Of a DNA stretch of 64,000 nucleotides, positions 1-13,389 are shown in pieces. The notes beneath the pieces are model-generated. The model saw only the letters and a program-made list of their open reading frames with translations, was not told the origin of the DNA and did no database searches. Position 1 is the first letter of the stretch; each line of letters starts with the position of its first letter. The stretch is from Karstenula rhodostoma CBS 690.94. Its lineage: Eukaryota; Ascomycota; Dothideomycetes; Pleosporales; Didymosphaeriaceae. The position numbers were made by a program, and so were the translations under genes. The stretch covers positions 695,696 through 759,695 of the forward strand of contig MU001513.1 of NCBI GenBank assembly GCA_010093485.1, written 5' to 3'.

Positions 1-1476
1 ACAAGCGCGCCAGTGCTCATGACCTTCTTACGGTAAGTACAACGTACTTAGTTGGTCCCTAAAGTTGCCGCTGACCATATCATAGCATCCCTTCATTGCC
101 ACGGCAGAACCATTAAACACACTGGCACCGTTGGTACTCGCCGCAAGGAAGGCACGGGCTGAGGAGCGACGGAAAAAAGGTGGTATGTGATTGCATCTGA
201 TTGACTTCAGAATGCATCTCATCAGGGGCGGTGCAGGTCCGGAGGCAAAGCGACTCAGCGATCACGATTCGAAAATGGACGGAATCGTTTCGACATGCTC
301 GTACGCCGGATGGTATCACCGAGCCCAAGATCTGTAGCCGGATTGGATCACAATAGCGTGATCCTATTGCTGTGCCGGCACCGCCTCGCCTTCCCCAAGC
401 CGGTGTGCAATGGATGTGTCGCCAACACAGGAACACGATCGCGCACTTCCGCTGAGAATATCTAACATCTATAACCGACGACGATGTCTCTTTTCGTGGA
501 TCCCGCATTTTAGCGGACGTTCTTTTCTGGCGTAGGATAATGCTCATTTATTGTGCATGGCCTAGTCGAGCACACTTTTCTTTTGGCAAAAGGTATCTCT
601 GCCACGCAACGGACCATCGGGCCCGAGCATCTAGCGAATCACACCTAGATGATAACCGGATCCTTTATTTCCTCCCCGGCCGCATGGCCATTGGTTGTTC
701 ATTGGCGTTTTCTACTAGGCGCAAGCATGTAATAGCGTTTTATGCTCATTGGATGCGTTTTCGACATGGAACTTTCCCACGGGTAGCCTCGCGCATCTCG
801 AGCCGGGTGACGAAGATGGCATTATGGTGCTCTTTTACAATGCCCTTTTTTACTTTAGTGTGTATAGTTGGCGGCAGCTTTTGGACGATGCTCCTGCATG
901 AGCCGGGGTTAACGGCGGCATCGTTGAGATACAAAAAGTCGACCCGCGAACACATAGGATGGGGAAGAAGCCCATGAGACGCATTCTTCGCGCAGTTGAG
1001 GTGCAATTGAGCAGGCCTTTTCCACCGTTCACGAACTGTCTTGCATGTGTTGTGAGTGAACCAAGGAACCAAACTACCATGTGATAGCTTCTCAATGTTG
1101 TCTCAAACGGGCATCGCAGAATGGAAATGACGATGCATAACTTTAGGCCGTTCCGCAGCATACCCGGATGCAATGATCCCGACAAGATACTCGGGAACCC
1201 AATGCGAAGAATACATAATGAATAGAATTTGGCAGAGTATCCGTTGAAGGGGGCTGTGTCAGGCTGCGGAGCTTAGCCTTGCAGAGGACCCCTGATGTGG
1301 CGCGCAACGCCACAGCTTCGTCAGCGATCACACCCCACTGGGAGCTGGGCACCTGGGCAGTTGCGTCAACTCCACTCACTCCAGGCAGTTGCGCTCCTCG
1401 ACTTCTTCCCGCCACACCACCTATTCCTAACCTCCTAAGCGGCAACTCGAAATAAGCTCGTGGTCGTAGACTCGAC
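1..1476. other. Intergenic, no supported gene
   Basis: No reading frame here shows a recognisable domain or a convincing intron-exon pattern. The last few hundred bases should hold the promoter and 5' leader of the downstream Hse1 gene. Short frames on both strands are of the length expected by chance. Confidence 0.6.
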
Positions 1477-3550
1477 ATGTTTCGCGCGCAGACGAACGCC
1501 TTCGACGATGCCGTATTCAAGGCCACCGATGAGAACCTGACGAGCGAGAACTGGGAATACATCCTCGTACGTTCTGCACCCACTGTCCTCAACGGATGGT
1601 CGCATATCCTCCCGAGCTCCGTTTCGTATATATGCAACTTCTCGCGAAACTGGAGCTCCTTGTCCGATCTAGTCTAACTGGTTGTTGTAGGATGTATGCG
1701 ACAAAGTGGGCGCTTCCGACACCGGCGCCAAAGATGCTGTCGCTGCTATGATCAAACGGCTTGCCCATCGGAACGCAAACGTACAGCTATACACGCTCGA
1801 GCTCGCGAATGCACTCAGCCAAAACTGTGGGATACAAATGCACAAGGAGCTCTCTTCGCGGAGCTTCACCGATGCGCTTCTCCGACTCGCAGCAGATCGT
1901 AACACACACCAGCAAGTGAAGGCCAAGATCCTGGAGCGCATGTCAGAGTGGTCGGACATGTTTGCGAAGGATCCGGATCTCGGCATCATGCAAGGCGCCT
2001 ACGACAGGTTGAAGTCGCAGAGTATGTGAAAGCTATGCTTGGTAGAGATTGGCATAGACTGACTAGTTCAGACCCGAACCTTCGCCCTCCATCCAAGCCG
2101 CAGAAGACCCAGATCACCGACGTAGATCGCCAGAAGGAAGAAGAGGAGCTCCAGATGGCTCTTGCCATGTCGATACGGGAATCGAAAGGTACAGCACCGG
2201 CATCGGCCAAATCGAACGCCCCGCAAGATTCTATAGAAGTTTCAAACTCCCAGGCTGCTGCGCCAGCTCAACCAGTCCCCGCAGGCACGACTGCAGCAAC
2301 CGTGTCACGAGTACGAGCGCTCTACGACTTCCAACCCTCAGAACCGGGAGAGCTGCAGTTCAGGAAGGGCGATGTCATTGCGGTGCTCGAATCAGTATAC
2401 AAGGATTGGTGGAAGGGTTCGCTGCGCGGCCAGACGGGTATCTTCCCGCTGAACTACGTGGAGAAGCTACAGGACCCTACACCGCAAGAGCTGGAGCGAG
2501 AAGCACAGATGGAAGGAGAAGTTTTTGCACAAATCAGGAATGTGGAGAAACTGCTCGCGCTGCTGAGTACCACGTCGCAAAGTGGTGGTGATGCGAGAGA
2601 GAATGAGGAGGTCACGGAGCTGTATCACTCGACACTGTCCATTCGACCGAAGCTGATCGAGCTCATCCAGAAGTACTCGCAAAAGAAGGGTAAGCATGCC
2701 ATCGACTTTCAGGACAACTCAGGGCTAACTCAAGATAGACGATTTCACACAGCTGAACGAGAAGTTCATCAAGGCTCGACGAGACTACGAGTCTCTGCTG
2801 GAAGCTTCGATGGCACATCCACAACAACCATACGGCGGACGTCCGTTCGGCGGGTACAATGCTCCGCCTGCGGCTGCCTACGGCGCCTACCGTCCAACAT
2901 CACCTCCGCAGCACTATGGTGGTGTACCTCCTGCCTCCCAGGGCCCACCCTCACAATACCCTCCTACAGCCTCGAACCCCGCATTCTTTATGGTACCACC
3001 CGGGCAACAGCGCCCCCAGCAGCAGACGCCGAAGCCTGAGCCACCTGCAGACGCGTACCCACAGCAAGGACGGATCCCATCCGGGGGTCGTCCACAAAGC
3101 TTTGCACCGCAAGAACTGAGTACTGGACACTACGACTCTCCCGTCGACAACCGCCAGTCCTTTGCTCCGCCTCAAGGGGCTCCATCGGCACCGCCGCAAG
3201 ATCACGCGTACCCGCCTTCCCAATCGCAGCCACCTCAAGCACCACCTGGGTACCCACCCATCACGAACGCACCTTCAGCTCCACAGAACTCGTACGATCC
3301 AGTATCGTCTCCGTATCCGCCTGGCCAGGCACCTCCACCACAGTCGCAATCGCCATCCGACCCGTATGCACAGCCGCCGCAACAACAGCCGGGCTTTGGC
3401 TACCCCCCGCAACAGCCCAATCATGCACCGCCTGCTCCTCCGGGAGCGACTGGTAGCCCACCACCGCAGCAGAGCTATCTAGCATACAGACCTGGCGGAC
3501 AGGCGCCAAGCGCGCCCCCTGCTGGCGGCGACGAGGGGTTCTATAGGTAG
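1477..3550 (+). CDS. HSE1: Class E vacuolar sorting protein Hse1 (ESCRT-0 subunit)
   Basis: Subunit of the endosomal ESCRT-0 complex that, with Vps27, binds ubiquitinated cargo and passes it to the multivesicular body pathway. Four exons: 1477-1566, 1691-2021, 2072-2689 and 2739-3550, giving 616 residues. Introns of 124, 50 and 49 bp are all GT-AG and restore the family junctions (KSQ|NPNLRPP and QKK|DDFTQLNEKF). Domains in order: VHS at about residues 5-145; a ubiquitin-interacting motif (EEEELQMALAMSIRE, about 163-178); an SH3 domain (RVRALYDFQPSEPGELQF at its start, about 220-275); a GAT-like helical stretch to about 365; then a long Pro/Gln/Tyr-rich tail. The tail is longer than in the yeast protein, as is common in filamentous fungi. 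The start was chosen because MFRAQTNAFDDAV begins the VHS fold directly. The family call is secure; exon edges come from reading splice sites by eye. Confidence 0.95.
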
Positions 3551-4452
3551 AAGCGGGTATGATGAGATGACACGGAGGATATGTGGTTTTTGTATGAGTA
3601 ACATTGGCATTTCTGTATGATCGCAGGACCAGATGAGACGAGGAGTGTTAGCAAGATACCACGGCATGGCCATTTCTTGGTTTTCGAAGCATATGAAATT
3701 GAGTGTTTTTACGGCCCGAATGCGCGACCAAGCTACAGTATACGCTGAACCTCAGTAGCCTACTCACATGTCATTCGACCGGTCATTCATTCATGCAGGG
3801 TCAGTCGCCGGCGCTCCGATCGGATGTTTCGGAGATGGAATTGCCGCTGTTAGATCCCATCGAGGGGTATTGTGTAGTTGACGGCGTTTGCTGTTCAGAC
3901 CTCAGGATGGGCTTGCTCGAGCACGCGAAACTGGGAGCAGAGACGTGGTCTGATCGCCTTATCGGGAAGACGGTAGCCGGCCTTTGCATGCATGGCATGT
4001 TGGATGGCCAGGGCTCAACATAACTGCTCTCCAAGCGGGAACAGCCGTAGATGACTTCACATGTGGGAAAGATTCGACCGAAGGGTTCCTCCGCAGAACG
4101 ATCTCAATACGCGTGATGAAAGGCGAAGCTGGCAGACAAGTGGAAGCGGAATTCATTCCTCAGCTTGCGTCTTGCACGCGGACAGCCCCGCGGACTGTGG
4201 GGAGGGAATGACCGTGAAGGGTCTCGTTTCCCTTTTGAGCAGCGCACGCAAACCAGCGCTCAGCCAATCGGGGCCATCGCGTTCCTCACCTTCGCACGGG
4301 CTTATCCAACCTGTCTGCATCCACGTCTGCTTCTGCTCGGCTACCGACACCGCTCATCAACCCCCCCAAACCTCACCTCTTTCTCGTGGCACGGCACGGC
4401 GTTGCAGGCGATCTTTTTTCAAACCCCCAAATACCCCAGCCCCACAGGCACA
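3551..4452. other. Intergenic between HSE1 and cytochrome b5
   Basis: Holds the HSE1 3' end and the cytochrome b5 promoter and leader. The last 200 bases before the ATG are C/T-rich, as in many fungal leaders. No further gene is seen. Confidence 0.6.
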
Positions 4453-5216
4453 ATGGCAGACAAGGAGTTCACCTACTCGGATGTGTCCGAGCACAGCACC
4501 AAGAAAGACCTCTACATCGTTGTCCACGACAAGGTCTACAATGCGAGCAGCTTCGTCGACGAGCACCCGTACGTTTTACTCCCCCTTTCCCTACCTCACG
4601 ACATCGCATCAAAAATCGCGTGGCTCCCTCCGACACCGCCGATTCCGAGGGCCCGCGACCCCGCACACTCCACGCTCCGCGATTGGCAGAGGCGACGGCA
4701 GGATGGATGGATGGATGGATGGACATGGGCTGACGTGTGCACAGTGGAGGCGAGGAGGTCCTTCTCGATGTAGGCGGGCAGGACTCAACCGAGGCGTTCG
4801 AGGACGTAGGACACAGCGACGAGGCGCGCGAGATCCTGGAGGGTCTGCTGGTCGGCACGCTCAAGCGCCAGGTACGTCGAGCCGCAGCCTGGAAACACAC
4901 CCGATGAATATATATCCCTTGCCATCTTCGTCGGTGGACCCCGGAATTCACGAAAGCACCCCGCCCCCCAGCAGGATAGCCTGCTCCAACTGCACTCCCC
5001 GAATCGCCGCAGCACACGAGTAGAAACTGGACACGCTAGCTAACGTGCTCGCAGGACGGCGACCCGAAGCCCAAGTCGTACGCGCAGGCTAACGCCTCGG
5101 TCGCTAATGCCGACGGCGCCTCCACGAGCATCGGCCTCTATGCCGTTGTGTTCGTCGGCGCGGCCCTCGCCTTCGGCGCCTACAAGTACCTGCAGGCGCA
5201 GCAGGGCGAGCAGTAG
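4453..5216 (+). CDS. CYB5: Cytochrome b5, tail-anchored
   Basis: Small haem protein of the endoplasmic reticulum that donates electrons to fatty-acid desaturases, sterol enzymes and P450s. Exons are 4453-4568, 4745-4871 and 5055-5216, giving 134 residues, the usual length. The N-terminus ([20 protein letters not shown]) and the haem-binding HPGG motif, created across intron 1 (EHP|GGEE), are diagnostic. The second haem ligand is in [10 protein letters not shown]. The C-terminus has one hydrophobic segment ([20 protein letters not shown]) followed by a few polar residues, as expected for a tail anchor. Intron 1 (176 bp) contains a short (GATG)n run and intron 2 is 183 bp; both are long for this window. 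The gene is transcribed towards ENP2. Confidence 0.95.
4703..4725. repeat. Short (GATG)n microsatellite in CYB5 intron 1
   Basis: Five to six copies of a GATG tetramer near the 3' end of the first cytochrome b5 intron, about 20 bp before the acceptor. It has no coding role. Confidence 0.85.
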
Positions 5217-5629
5217 AAGGGCCGCGGCGGCGACGAGATGAGATGGAATGAGGGGGATGGCGGGGAGAGTGGCATATAGAGCATACGGGTTGTGGATGCC
5301 GTCACATATAGCGGATATCTTCTTGGGTGCATCATCTGTCCGTCGTTTGACAGGGGCGCTGCTTGGTTTGGGGCGGGATGAGAGGACGGCTGATAGGCCC
5401 CGGGGAGCTACTGCAATAGATCACCTTCTTGCACTACTCGTTCGTTGCTGATGCCGCTGAGAGATGGGAGGCGTATTCTGCTGCGCACAGTCTGTGAATA
5501 ATGCGGAAAAAAAAACCCCCCCCCAGCATCCGAACACACATCAACACAGCGTCGAAGTCAAGGGTATCATTCAAGTCTATCTGCTTTTCCTTTTCCTTTC
5601 CCTCCCCAAACGCCACCACAGCCACCGCC
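5217..5629. other. Convergent 3' ends of CYB5 and ENP2
   Basis: Short spacer between two tail-to-tail genes, holding both 3' untranslated regions. It includes a run of A followed by a run of C near 5503-5522. No gene is seen. Confidence 0.7.
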
Positions 5630-7878
5630 CTACATGCTCCTAAACGCATTGTTACTCGCGCTCCTCCTCGCCTTGTCCTTCGTCCGATCATGCCGCTGGC
5701 TCTGCGCCTCCCCGCTCCGCTTCCCCTTCGGCTCAGGCGCAAACGTGATTTCGCGCTCGCCCACGACCGTCGTCGACGCGCCACCCGCCGCAGGCCGCTG
5801 CGCGCGGAGCTTCGACACGCGCGCGCCAAACGTGCGGTCGCGGCTGGGCTCGGCGCGGCGCGACGACGACGACACGACCATCTGCGGGCCCGACCGCTTG
5901 TTGTGCCCGGCCTTCTTGTACGACGACGTCGAGATGCGCGTGTTGTCGACGGCGGGTTGTTTCTTTGCGGGGCGTGCGGGCGCGTCGGAGTCGGAGTCGG
6001 AGCCGTCCGAGGACGACCCGCGGTGCGAGTCGAGGTCTTCCTGCTCCACAGCTGTGAGGCCCTTGGGCAGGCGCGTGGTGCTGGGGTTGATGGCGTTGAA
6101 CTCGTGGCTGGCTTCGTCGACCTCGAAGTCCTCGTCGTGGAAGAGGCGCGCGAAACGCGGGTCGCTGAGGACGCCCTTGGGCGCATCCGCGTCCGCGTCT
6201 GCATCCACGTCAACCTCTGCGACGGCGGGCGCGGCGTCGGGCTCGCGCGCAAGCATATCGTCGTCGCCGCCCTTCTCGAGGACGCGCTTGGCGCGGCGCC
6301 GCTCGGCCTTCTCCTCGCGCTCCATGATCTTCTCCGCAAGCTTGCGGTTGACCTTGACGGTGGCCTTTTTGTTGCCACGGATGCGCGACTCCCGCTCCTT
6401 GGCGACTTTCGCGGCGATGCTCTTCTGGCGTTGTTCCTGCCAGAGGTCTGGGTTCGAGATGAGACGGGCTTCCTCGTATAGCTTCTGTGCGACGAAGTAG
6501 CCGTGCATGTAGGGCCGGAGTAGACTGGTGGTGCCGATGAGATGGTCGAGATTGAGCTGGCGCAGCTGCTCCATGGTGAGGAACTTGAAGTTGTCGTAGA
6601 CGTCGCCGCCCGAGTTTTTGTTGAAGGCGTTCGGGTCGTTGGGGTCTTCGGCCATCTCTTCCACGATGTTGTCGAGGAAGGCGCACCATCTCGGGGCGGG
6701 GCCGAGCTGTGGGATGAAGAAGGCGTGTTGCTGTTTTCCTTCGTTTGCTGTCAGAAGCATGCCGCTGTCTTTGCACCATTCGACGTGGTTGATGTCCACG
6801 GCGGGCTCCACCGACGTCCAGTGTTTTCCGTTCGAAGCGTCCCAGATCTTGATGATGCGCTTGTCAGAGGTCAGGATCTTCGGTTCGGCAGTTTGGGCAC
6901 GGCTGGATGTGGCGGAGTTGAGGTAGATGATGTTCTTGATAGCGTAGCCGTAGCCCTGGTCTTTCTTCAGTATCGGGACAGGCGAGCGTAGATCGTAGAG
7001 GTGGATGAGACCGCTGGAGTTTCCTGTTGCCAGCTCCAAACCAGATCGATGGAACTGCAGCGCGGTGATTTCGGAGCGTCCTTCAAAAGCGTCCGTGGGC
7101 GCAGACAGGATCCCGGCCCGATTCCGTGACCGCGGGTCCCAGAATTCGACTGTGCCTAACGATGTGCCGAATGCAAGCAGATTGTGGCTGTCTTCGGCGA
7201 TCGAGGCGGTGTTTACGCTGCCGGCATTGATGCCTCCCTGCAGTGATCCCGCGCCGGTCGTGGTCATGTCGTCGCCCCCCACGTCGATTTCATAGCTCTT
7301 CATGAACCTCCCAACCTCGAGGTTCAACCTGTACACCTCGCCCGATCCTTCCGTGTTGACGCCGACGGACGGTATGAGGGCCTCTGCCGAGTGTTTGTCA
7401 TATACGAGGTCGCGCCCATAGCGAGGAATGCGCGTGCGGTAATGCAGGCCGCCTGCGGTGTGGAGCTCCACGAAGCGGTCGGTCTGGAGATGGATTGACT
7501 TTGTCCAGTCGGAGGAGAGCAGCTGGAAGGTTTCGTTTATGGTGTTGGTGTGGCGTTCGAAGCTCAGCGCGAGCTGTGAGAGATTGTGCACGTGGATCTG
7601 GGGCTTGTAGGTGCCGGTAGACATGACCCATTCGCCATCCTCGGACACGCGCACACACTGGCTGGCCTCTGCGGGACGTCAGTATTCACACAGCTTTCCG
7701 GCGCCGCGGGGGGCCTACCTTGGAACTCAAAGTCCTGCAGCAGCTCTACTCGCTGAGCGAAGGCGGCGTCCTGCTTCAGACTGCGCTTGCGCCTGCGGAC
7801 CAGCCAGTCGGGGAGCGGGCGGGCCTCGGCGCCCGCGATGGTATAGACGGGCACGGCGCTGTCGTTTGAGATGTTCAT
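5630..7878 (-). CDS. ENP2: Nucleolar WD40 protein Enp2/NOL10, 40S ribosome biogenesis
   Basis: Essential nucleolar factor needed for processing of 18S rRNA precursors in the small-subunit processome. Two exons on the minus strand: 7878-7719 and 7668-5630, separated by a 50-bp intron, giving 732 residues (the yeast protein is about 700). The N-terminal half is a WD40-type propeller (for example GTSLGTVEFWDPRS and SSGLIHLYDLRSP). It is followed by the family-specific stretch DPNDPNAFNKNSGGDVYDNF (about 395-415) and an NUC153 motif (SDPRFARLFHDEDFEVD, about 555-575). The C-terminal third is basic and acidic low complexity, fitting a nucleolar protein. The start was set at MNISNDSAVPVYTIAGAEAR, the conserved N-terminus. 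It is divergent from MED13, with a 581-bp shared upstream region. Confidence 0.95.
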
Positions 7879-8459
7879 GGTGAAGTCCTTGAGGAGCTTG
7901 CGCGCGCAGCCTGTACGTGCCGTCGTCAAAAGTTTTGGCCGCACAGAAAGTTCCGTGTTAGCGCGCGTCGAGTGGGTAATCCCTGCCGCGCGCACGACCC
8001 CCGCTCGCGTTTAACCCCGTTCAGCCATCCCATCCCATCCCATCGCTCTTTCCCGCGTCCTCCACCTCACCGCGTGGGGACACTCGAGCTGCCGCCCATC
8101 CTCGCGCCGCCGCACCCGTGGCCTGCTCCAGCGTGCGCCCGTCCTGCCTCCCTCCCTCCCTGCCTGCTGCTGCTGCACGCCCTGCTGGCATTCTGTTTCT
8201 GTTCCGCTGCCGACCCCGGGCGCGCCAGCTGCGTTGCGCCATCTGCCGCGTCTTGAGCTCGGGCACCATGGTTGAGCTTCTGAGGGCGTGCCATGTCATA
8301 ACCACATCCTCCGCCCAATCGCGCCTTCCCTCTCGCCCATAACCGCACGCAGCAGTCGACGGGAGACAGCGGTGTTGATGAAGGTACACAGCGCCGCTCC
8401 GGGATTGCACATTCGACACCAATACCACCTGAGCGTTCCATAGAGAGCCGCCCTCTCTA
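7879..8459. promoter_or_regulatory. Divergent promoter region of ENP2 and MED13
   Basis: These 581 bases separate the two start codons. The sequence is C/T-rich on the plus strand around 8020-8170 and again around 8510, typical of pyrimidine-rich fungal core promoters. No TATA box stands out. No other gene is seen. Confidence 0.55.
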
Positions 8460-11400
8460 ATGGAATTTCTCAAGACCTGCAACACCAATGCGCAAGCTAT
8501 CGTGTGTGTCCTCCCCCGTCCGTGTGTGCACTGCTGACCCGCTGCAGGGAGATTTCGAAGCCGTCGCATTCCAAGCCTTCTCGGTCGCGCGCAATCCCAC
8601 CCGCTCCTCGTCGAGCGCCCTGGACTGGAACACGTCCGATGACATACGCGTCGCCGAGGCCGAGCTGCGCAACGCAAACCACATTGTGCTCCACGATGTA
8701 TCACGCGCCTGGTTGTGGCTGTTTCGCGCCGCCACGCCCGACCAGGCTGGCCAGCCGCCGCTAGATCCGCCCACACTGGACGACTTTCGCTTGAACAGTG
8801 GGTTGCATGCGCTCCATCCTGGTGGATACGGCTAATCTGTACAAGGAGAACAACACGGCGTCGTGAAAGCCCAGGAACTAGAACAACGGTCTGCGCGAAC
8901 CCCCCGGAATGCGCCCCAATCCGCTTCCAACTCCCCCATCACACCACGCCCGCAAAAGGCAATTCAAGCCGGTGCTTCTCAGCAGTCGCAAGGTGGGACC
9001 CAGTTTGTGGCATCGGAGCCGCCGCAGCACGATGTTGTTGCCATCTATGGACTCTTCATCTCGGCTGTCGTCGCTTTGATATCCTTCCATTTAGTGAAAG
9101 ACCACAACGCAGTTGCTTTGAACTACCGTACTTTTGCTTCGTCGTCTGCCCTCCCACTCGACTCCGGCTTCCGCCACGCTAGTCCAAGACAACCCCTCCG
9201 AATTACAAATATTGACGTCGCTTGGGCTACTGCAGGCACACTTGTAGTTTCGACCTTCTCGCTGACCAAGCCTGACATGCACTGTCTGGCCGACATCATT
9301 CCCGATGACGAGCAGAAGCGTTTAATAGGCAAATGCGTACGCGTTGCCCCAAATGGCATCTTAGCTAAAGTTATGAGCTTCACGAACCCTATAGACAACG
9401 CAGCCGACGATGCCGACCAGAAGCCGCAACGCAAACGACCTAGAGTCAGTCCGCTAGAAAAGAGCATCGATAGGTGGAAGGCTAGTGTGAAGCGTTGGTT
9501 GTCGTGGAAAGGCTACTCGATTCCTCTTCTTGAGAACAAGGACTCCTGGGTCAGAATCCAATTTGCACACATGGGCCAAGCCGCGACTTCAAGCCCAGTA
9601 TTCGCCAGGCCTGCGCGGGAAGTCTTATGGCCGCGAGCCCTGTGCTTCTGCTTCCTCGAATCGTCGAATGGCTTGCAGTTACTCACAACCCATGAAGAAA
9701 TGTCGCTGCAGGACGCTGATGCACTGGCTTGGTTTGAAACGCCCCATCATAAAGGATATCAAGATCCGATAGATGTCGCGCAGCAATGGTTCTTAGGCAA
9801 GACGGAGCGCGACAGGATTGCTGAAGCTCACCGCAAAGCTAAGAAAGCCGAAGAAGACGCCACACGTGTCAAAGAGGAGAACCATAGTCTGTTCCCTTCG
9901 TCACCTCTGAACGCTCGGACTGGGACGTACGGCGATCTTCAAAGCGTCAGCGGTGTGTACCCAACTCCACCTGATGGGGTTCCGCCGGGGACTGTGATAT
10001 CTTGTGGCGACACTCCAAGTGTTTCTGGTTTAGCTACTAATGTCATCCTAGCACCCGGCGGCAACAACCCGGCAATCAATGTTTCGGTTCCGCAAGATCT
10101 CACCTCCGACGAATCACAACAACAAACTTCCACTTCGCCGAATTTCGATTTACAATTCGAGGGATACCATACCGATGGGAACAATGACGACTTGTTCGAA
10201 GAAATGGACGAGGGTACATTTGACGAAGGGAATGGGGTGACAGATGCCGATTTCAACTTCTTTGACGACGCTGATGGAGAGGATGTTGTCATGCCCGATG
10301 CTCCTTCTATTTTAGAGACCGAACCGGCGCCCCAGGACGACTGCGTGGGGCAAGGTACCCCTGTTGCTCGTGAGGCCGCAGTAAAGGAAGAGCTGCCGGA
10401 TCCAATGGCTGCATTGGAGTTTGCCTTGGCTTCAGCTTCAGCTGACCCCGAGAAAGAAATGCAACAGGAGGAACCAATGCACGCCCCGCTGAAGATGGAA
10501 GCAGCATATTCGGATTCTGCGATCCAGGACTCATCCCATGTCTCAAACCCAGGAATTCCAGCAGTTGATCAAACCACGAAAACAACCACGCCTCCACTAA
10601 GCCCACGCTTCATCGAGACGGCCTTGTTGCCATCGCCGAAACCCATGACACCACAAAAGCAGTTATCAAACCAACACCGCGATAGCGTCTTCGATGCACT
10701 CAACTTCAGTCGCAAGATGAGCCTTTCGGACGCCAAATACAAGGCCGGACGCTTCATGTCCATAAGCGAGAGGCCCACGAAAATTGGCGAGATAGACGAC
10801 ACGGATCGTCCTAAGAGTCTGCGCGATTTCCCTCTCATGACCAAGCTTCGGTATGCCATCGGCGTAGCTTCCGCAAAAGGCCACATTGTTGCCTCTCCGC
10901 AAGACGTGTCTGACAGTGAGGTTTCAGACACATCAAGCGAGGCTTCGTCAGAGAGCGAGGAAGAAGTGAACGATGTTACACCCATGCCGTTCGTTGGGAA
11001 CATCATTATCCCAATCAAGCGCAAGTTGCCAACGGAGAGCGTGGCTACTCCGATGTCTGCTGCATCGTTTGCAGATTCGTTCGGTGGTGACTTCAGCGAG
11101 CTGATAGGTCTGCAAACTGACGAGTCAGTCTTGGTTGTTCTCGAGCCCACGATCTTTGACTGGTCCTTGTTACATCTTCCACCTCCAGCGGAACTGGCCT
11201 TCAGTGGTGCACGTTGGGCTCTGCCTGCCTTTCCATACGCGTACTCTTCCGTACCAAGCACGCCAACTTCGCAGCCGGACTTGTCCATGAACTTAATCGA
11301 AGAGAAGGCGTTAAGCGGGAAGGACCAAATTGCAATAGCTCAAATTGTCACCGACCAGATCGCATCTGCTGCCTTGGACATTCTCCAGCAAGGCCACGAA

Positions 11401-13389
11401 AGCGAGTCTTCTGGAGAACCACCTTCCGAGTCTCCGTGGCACAGTGCCATCAAGACAATCTTTCCAAAAGCAACAGAGTGCACCGTGGCGGGCCTCGCAG
11501 CCGTTCAAGATGTGTTTCCAGATATATCCACGCAAATGAAGGCACAGCAGAGACCTCCACCCCGCAGACCAAACGAGGCTGCTACGGCGCTCGGTCATCA
11601 CATGTTCCCGCTTAACCCCCCGTACGTGCGAGTGAAACGTGCTGACACTCTATGGGATCTATTGCCTCCTGCAATTCCATTCTGGGAAACACTGGGCCTG
11701 GGGCCTTGCAGTCCATCAAAGAACGTTGTGGCACTCAGTATCTACCCTTCCAGCAAGGCTCTAAAGCCCTGCGTCGAGAGTTTTCTGGTTAATATGCAGC
11801 TGGCGTACGATGGTTGCAAGCTAGGAAACCACAGCCGTGCAGATGCATTGACAGAATACCCTGACGGTCTCGTGCCGTGCAAAATCGGTGCTGGAGCATC
11901 ACTGCGCACCGCGTTCAAGGCCCTGCGAGACACGTGTGTCCAGCTCAGTAAAGTACTCGCTGCCAAGCATGCACAGATGCGGGACAAGGACGACTTGAAG
12001 ATTGATGCCTTTGTCATCTATATGATCGATCCATTCGAGCAGGCTTCCGCCATATGGGAGCTGTGTTCTGCCTTTTGGAGCCTCTTTCAGTCATACCAGC
12101 AGCCACCTAGCCGAGCTGACCAGGTACAAAAGCCTGACCTGGTACTTCAAATCGTGCCGGTCAAGTACATTGCTTCCTTCGAAGCACCAGTCATACTAGA
12201 GTCCAACATATACACTGGCCTTGCACGGGAGGTATACGATCGATGCCCGCCAAGTGCACCGAGCGAAGATAAGCTACCACTCAGCATCTATTCTGCACCC
12301 TCATTCCAGCTAGAGGAACCGATTCCGCGCAACATACAGTTCAAACTGATGTCGGACACCCCGCAAGATCTAATGCGGGAGAATTCGTACATGCACATTG
12401 GCTATGCTATCAGCCTAGACGGAACGTGGGTAACTGCAGCGTGGAGCGACACCTGCGGGAAGTCACAAGCGGTTGTCTCATACAATCTTGGCACGCGCGC
12501 CTTCGCCGACATCGCTAGAGAGATATGGCAGACCACGATCGAGATCATACAAGTGCGCAGGGTCATGTGGCGCGTCTGCATAGCCAAAGCTGGAGTGATG
12601 GAGAGAGAAGAACTCGAAGCTTGGGTGTTCCTCGTTCAATGCCCCACAGTGCTTAACCTTTTCACTACATTGATGACGATAGACACGGAGCCACATCTCA
12701 AGTTCACTCCGACGATGCCTCCGTCGAGCGCCTCCGCCAATCCGGCCGCCACCACTCCAGGCTCCACCCCACAAGCCGTAGTCTCGCCCGAACAAGGGCT
12801 CACTCCCGCAGCAACGCCTGCTGTAGACAACGCATCGGACCCTGCCACCGACCCAGACGCCTATCTCGTCGACATGACCGACGAAACATGGGGTATAATC
12901 CTCGCGCACCGCCTCCACAACTCGAACTCTACTAACGAGTACCGCCCCGCCCTCATCTCAGGCCTCCTCGTCAAACGCGGCCTCTCGCCCAGTCTCACCG
13001 CTCCCCCGTTCTCCCCCGACGCCCAAACAGGCCCCATCATCACCGGTGTAAATATCCTGTGGATGGGTACCGTGAATTCAACGCGCGCCGCCGCCTCGCC
13101 GTTTCCCGCTGGTTCCGGCGACGGCATCTCCCCCGGCGGCGCGAGTAATGTTCCCCCCGCCAGTCCGAGCCCGCAGGAACCGAGGACTAATAGTCTGAGT
13201 TGGACGCCGACGCCGCAGGCACGGGGAGCGGCGGAGAACCTGATGAAGGAGGTGCTGGGCCAGTTCAGGGGGTTGGGCTTGTTGGCGCGGTTGAAGGGGG
13301 TGAAAGGGTCAAAGCATGGAAGTGTGCCGTGGCATGTTGCCGTGGCTTTGAGGGGGGTAAGGGGGCTGAGTCGGACGGTGCCGTGTTGA
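8460..13389 (+). CDS. SSN2: Mediator of RNA polymerase II transcription subunit 13
   Basis: Large subunit of the Mediator kinase (CDK8) module, which modulates the link between activators and RNA polymerase II. Exons are 8460-8501, 8548-8797 and 8846-13389, giving 1611 residues. Introns are only 46 and 48 bp. The first exon encodes just 14 residues (MEFLKTCNTNAQAI) and joins in phase to GDFEAVAFQAFSVARNP, the characteristic Med13 N-terminus. WLWLFRA and ALNYRTFASSSALPL lie in the N-terminal Med13 domain. The middle is long, acidic and Ser/Pro-rich, and the conserved C-terminal domain spans roughly residues 1040-1600. The second intron was placed by phase and by the family pattern and is slightly less certain than the first. 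Confidence 0.93.

Noticed and set aside
2810..3509. Several overlapping frames of 60-110 codons on both strands at the HSE1 3' end
   Set aside because: Shadows of the Pro/Gln-rich HSE1 tail, whose composition suppresses stops in other frames.
4700..4725. Possible coding meaning of the (GATG)n run in CYB5
   Set aside because: It lies within an intron with good splice sites. Including it would break the conserved HPGG haem motif.
5501..6500. Long plus-strand frames of 288 and 326 codons opposite ENP2
   Set aside because: They lie antisense to the acidic and basic low-complexity end of a well-supported ENP2 exon in GC-rich DNA, where stop-free shadows are common.
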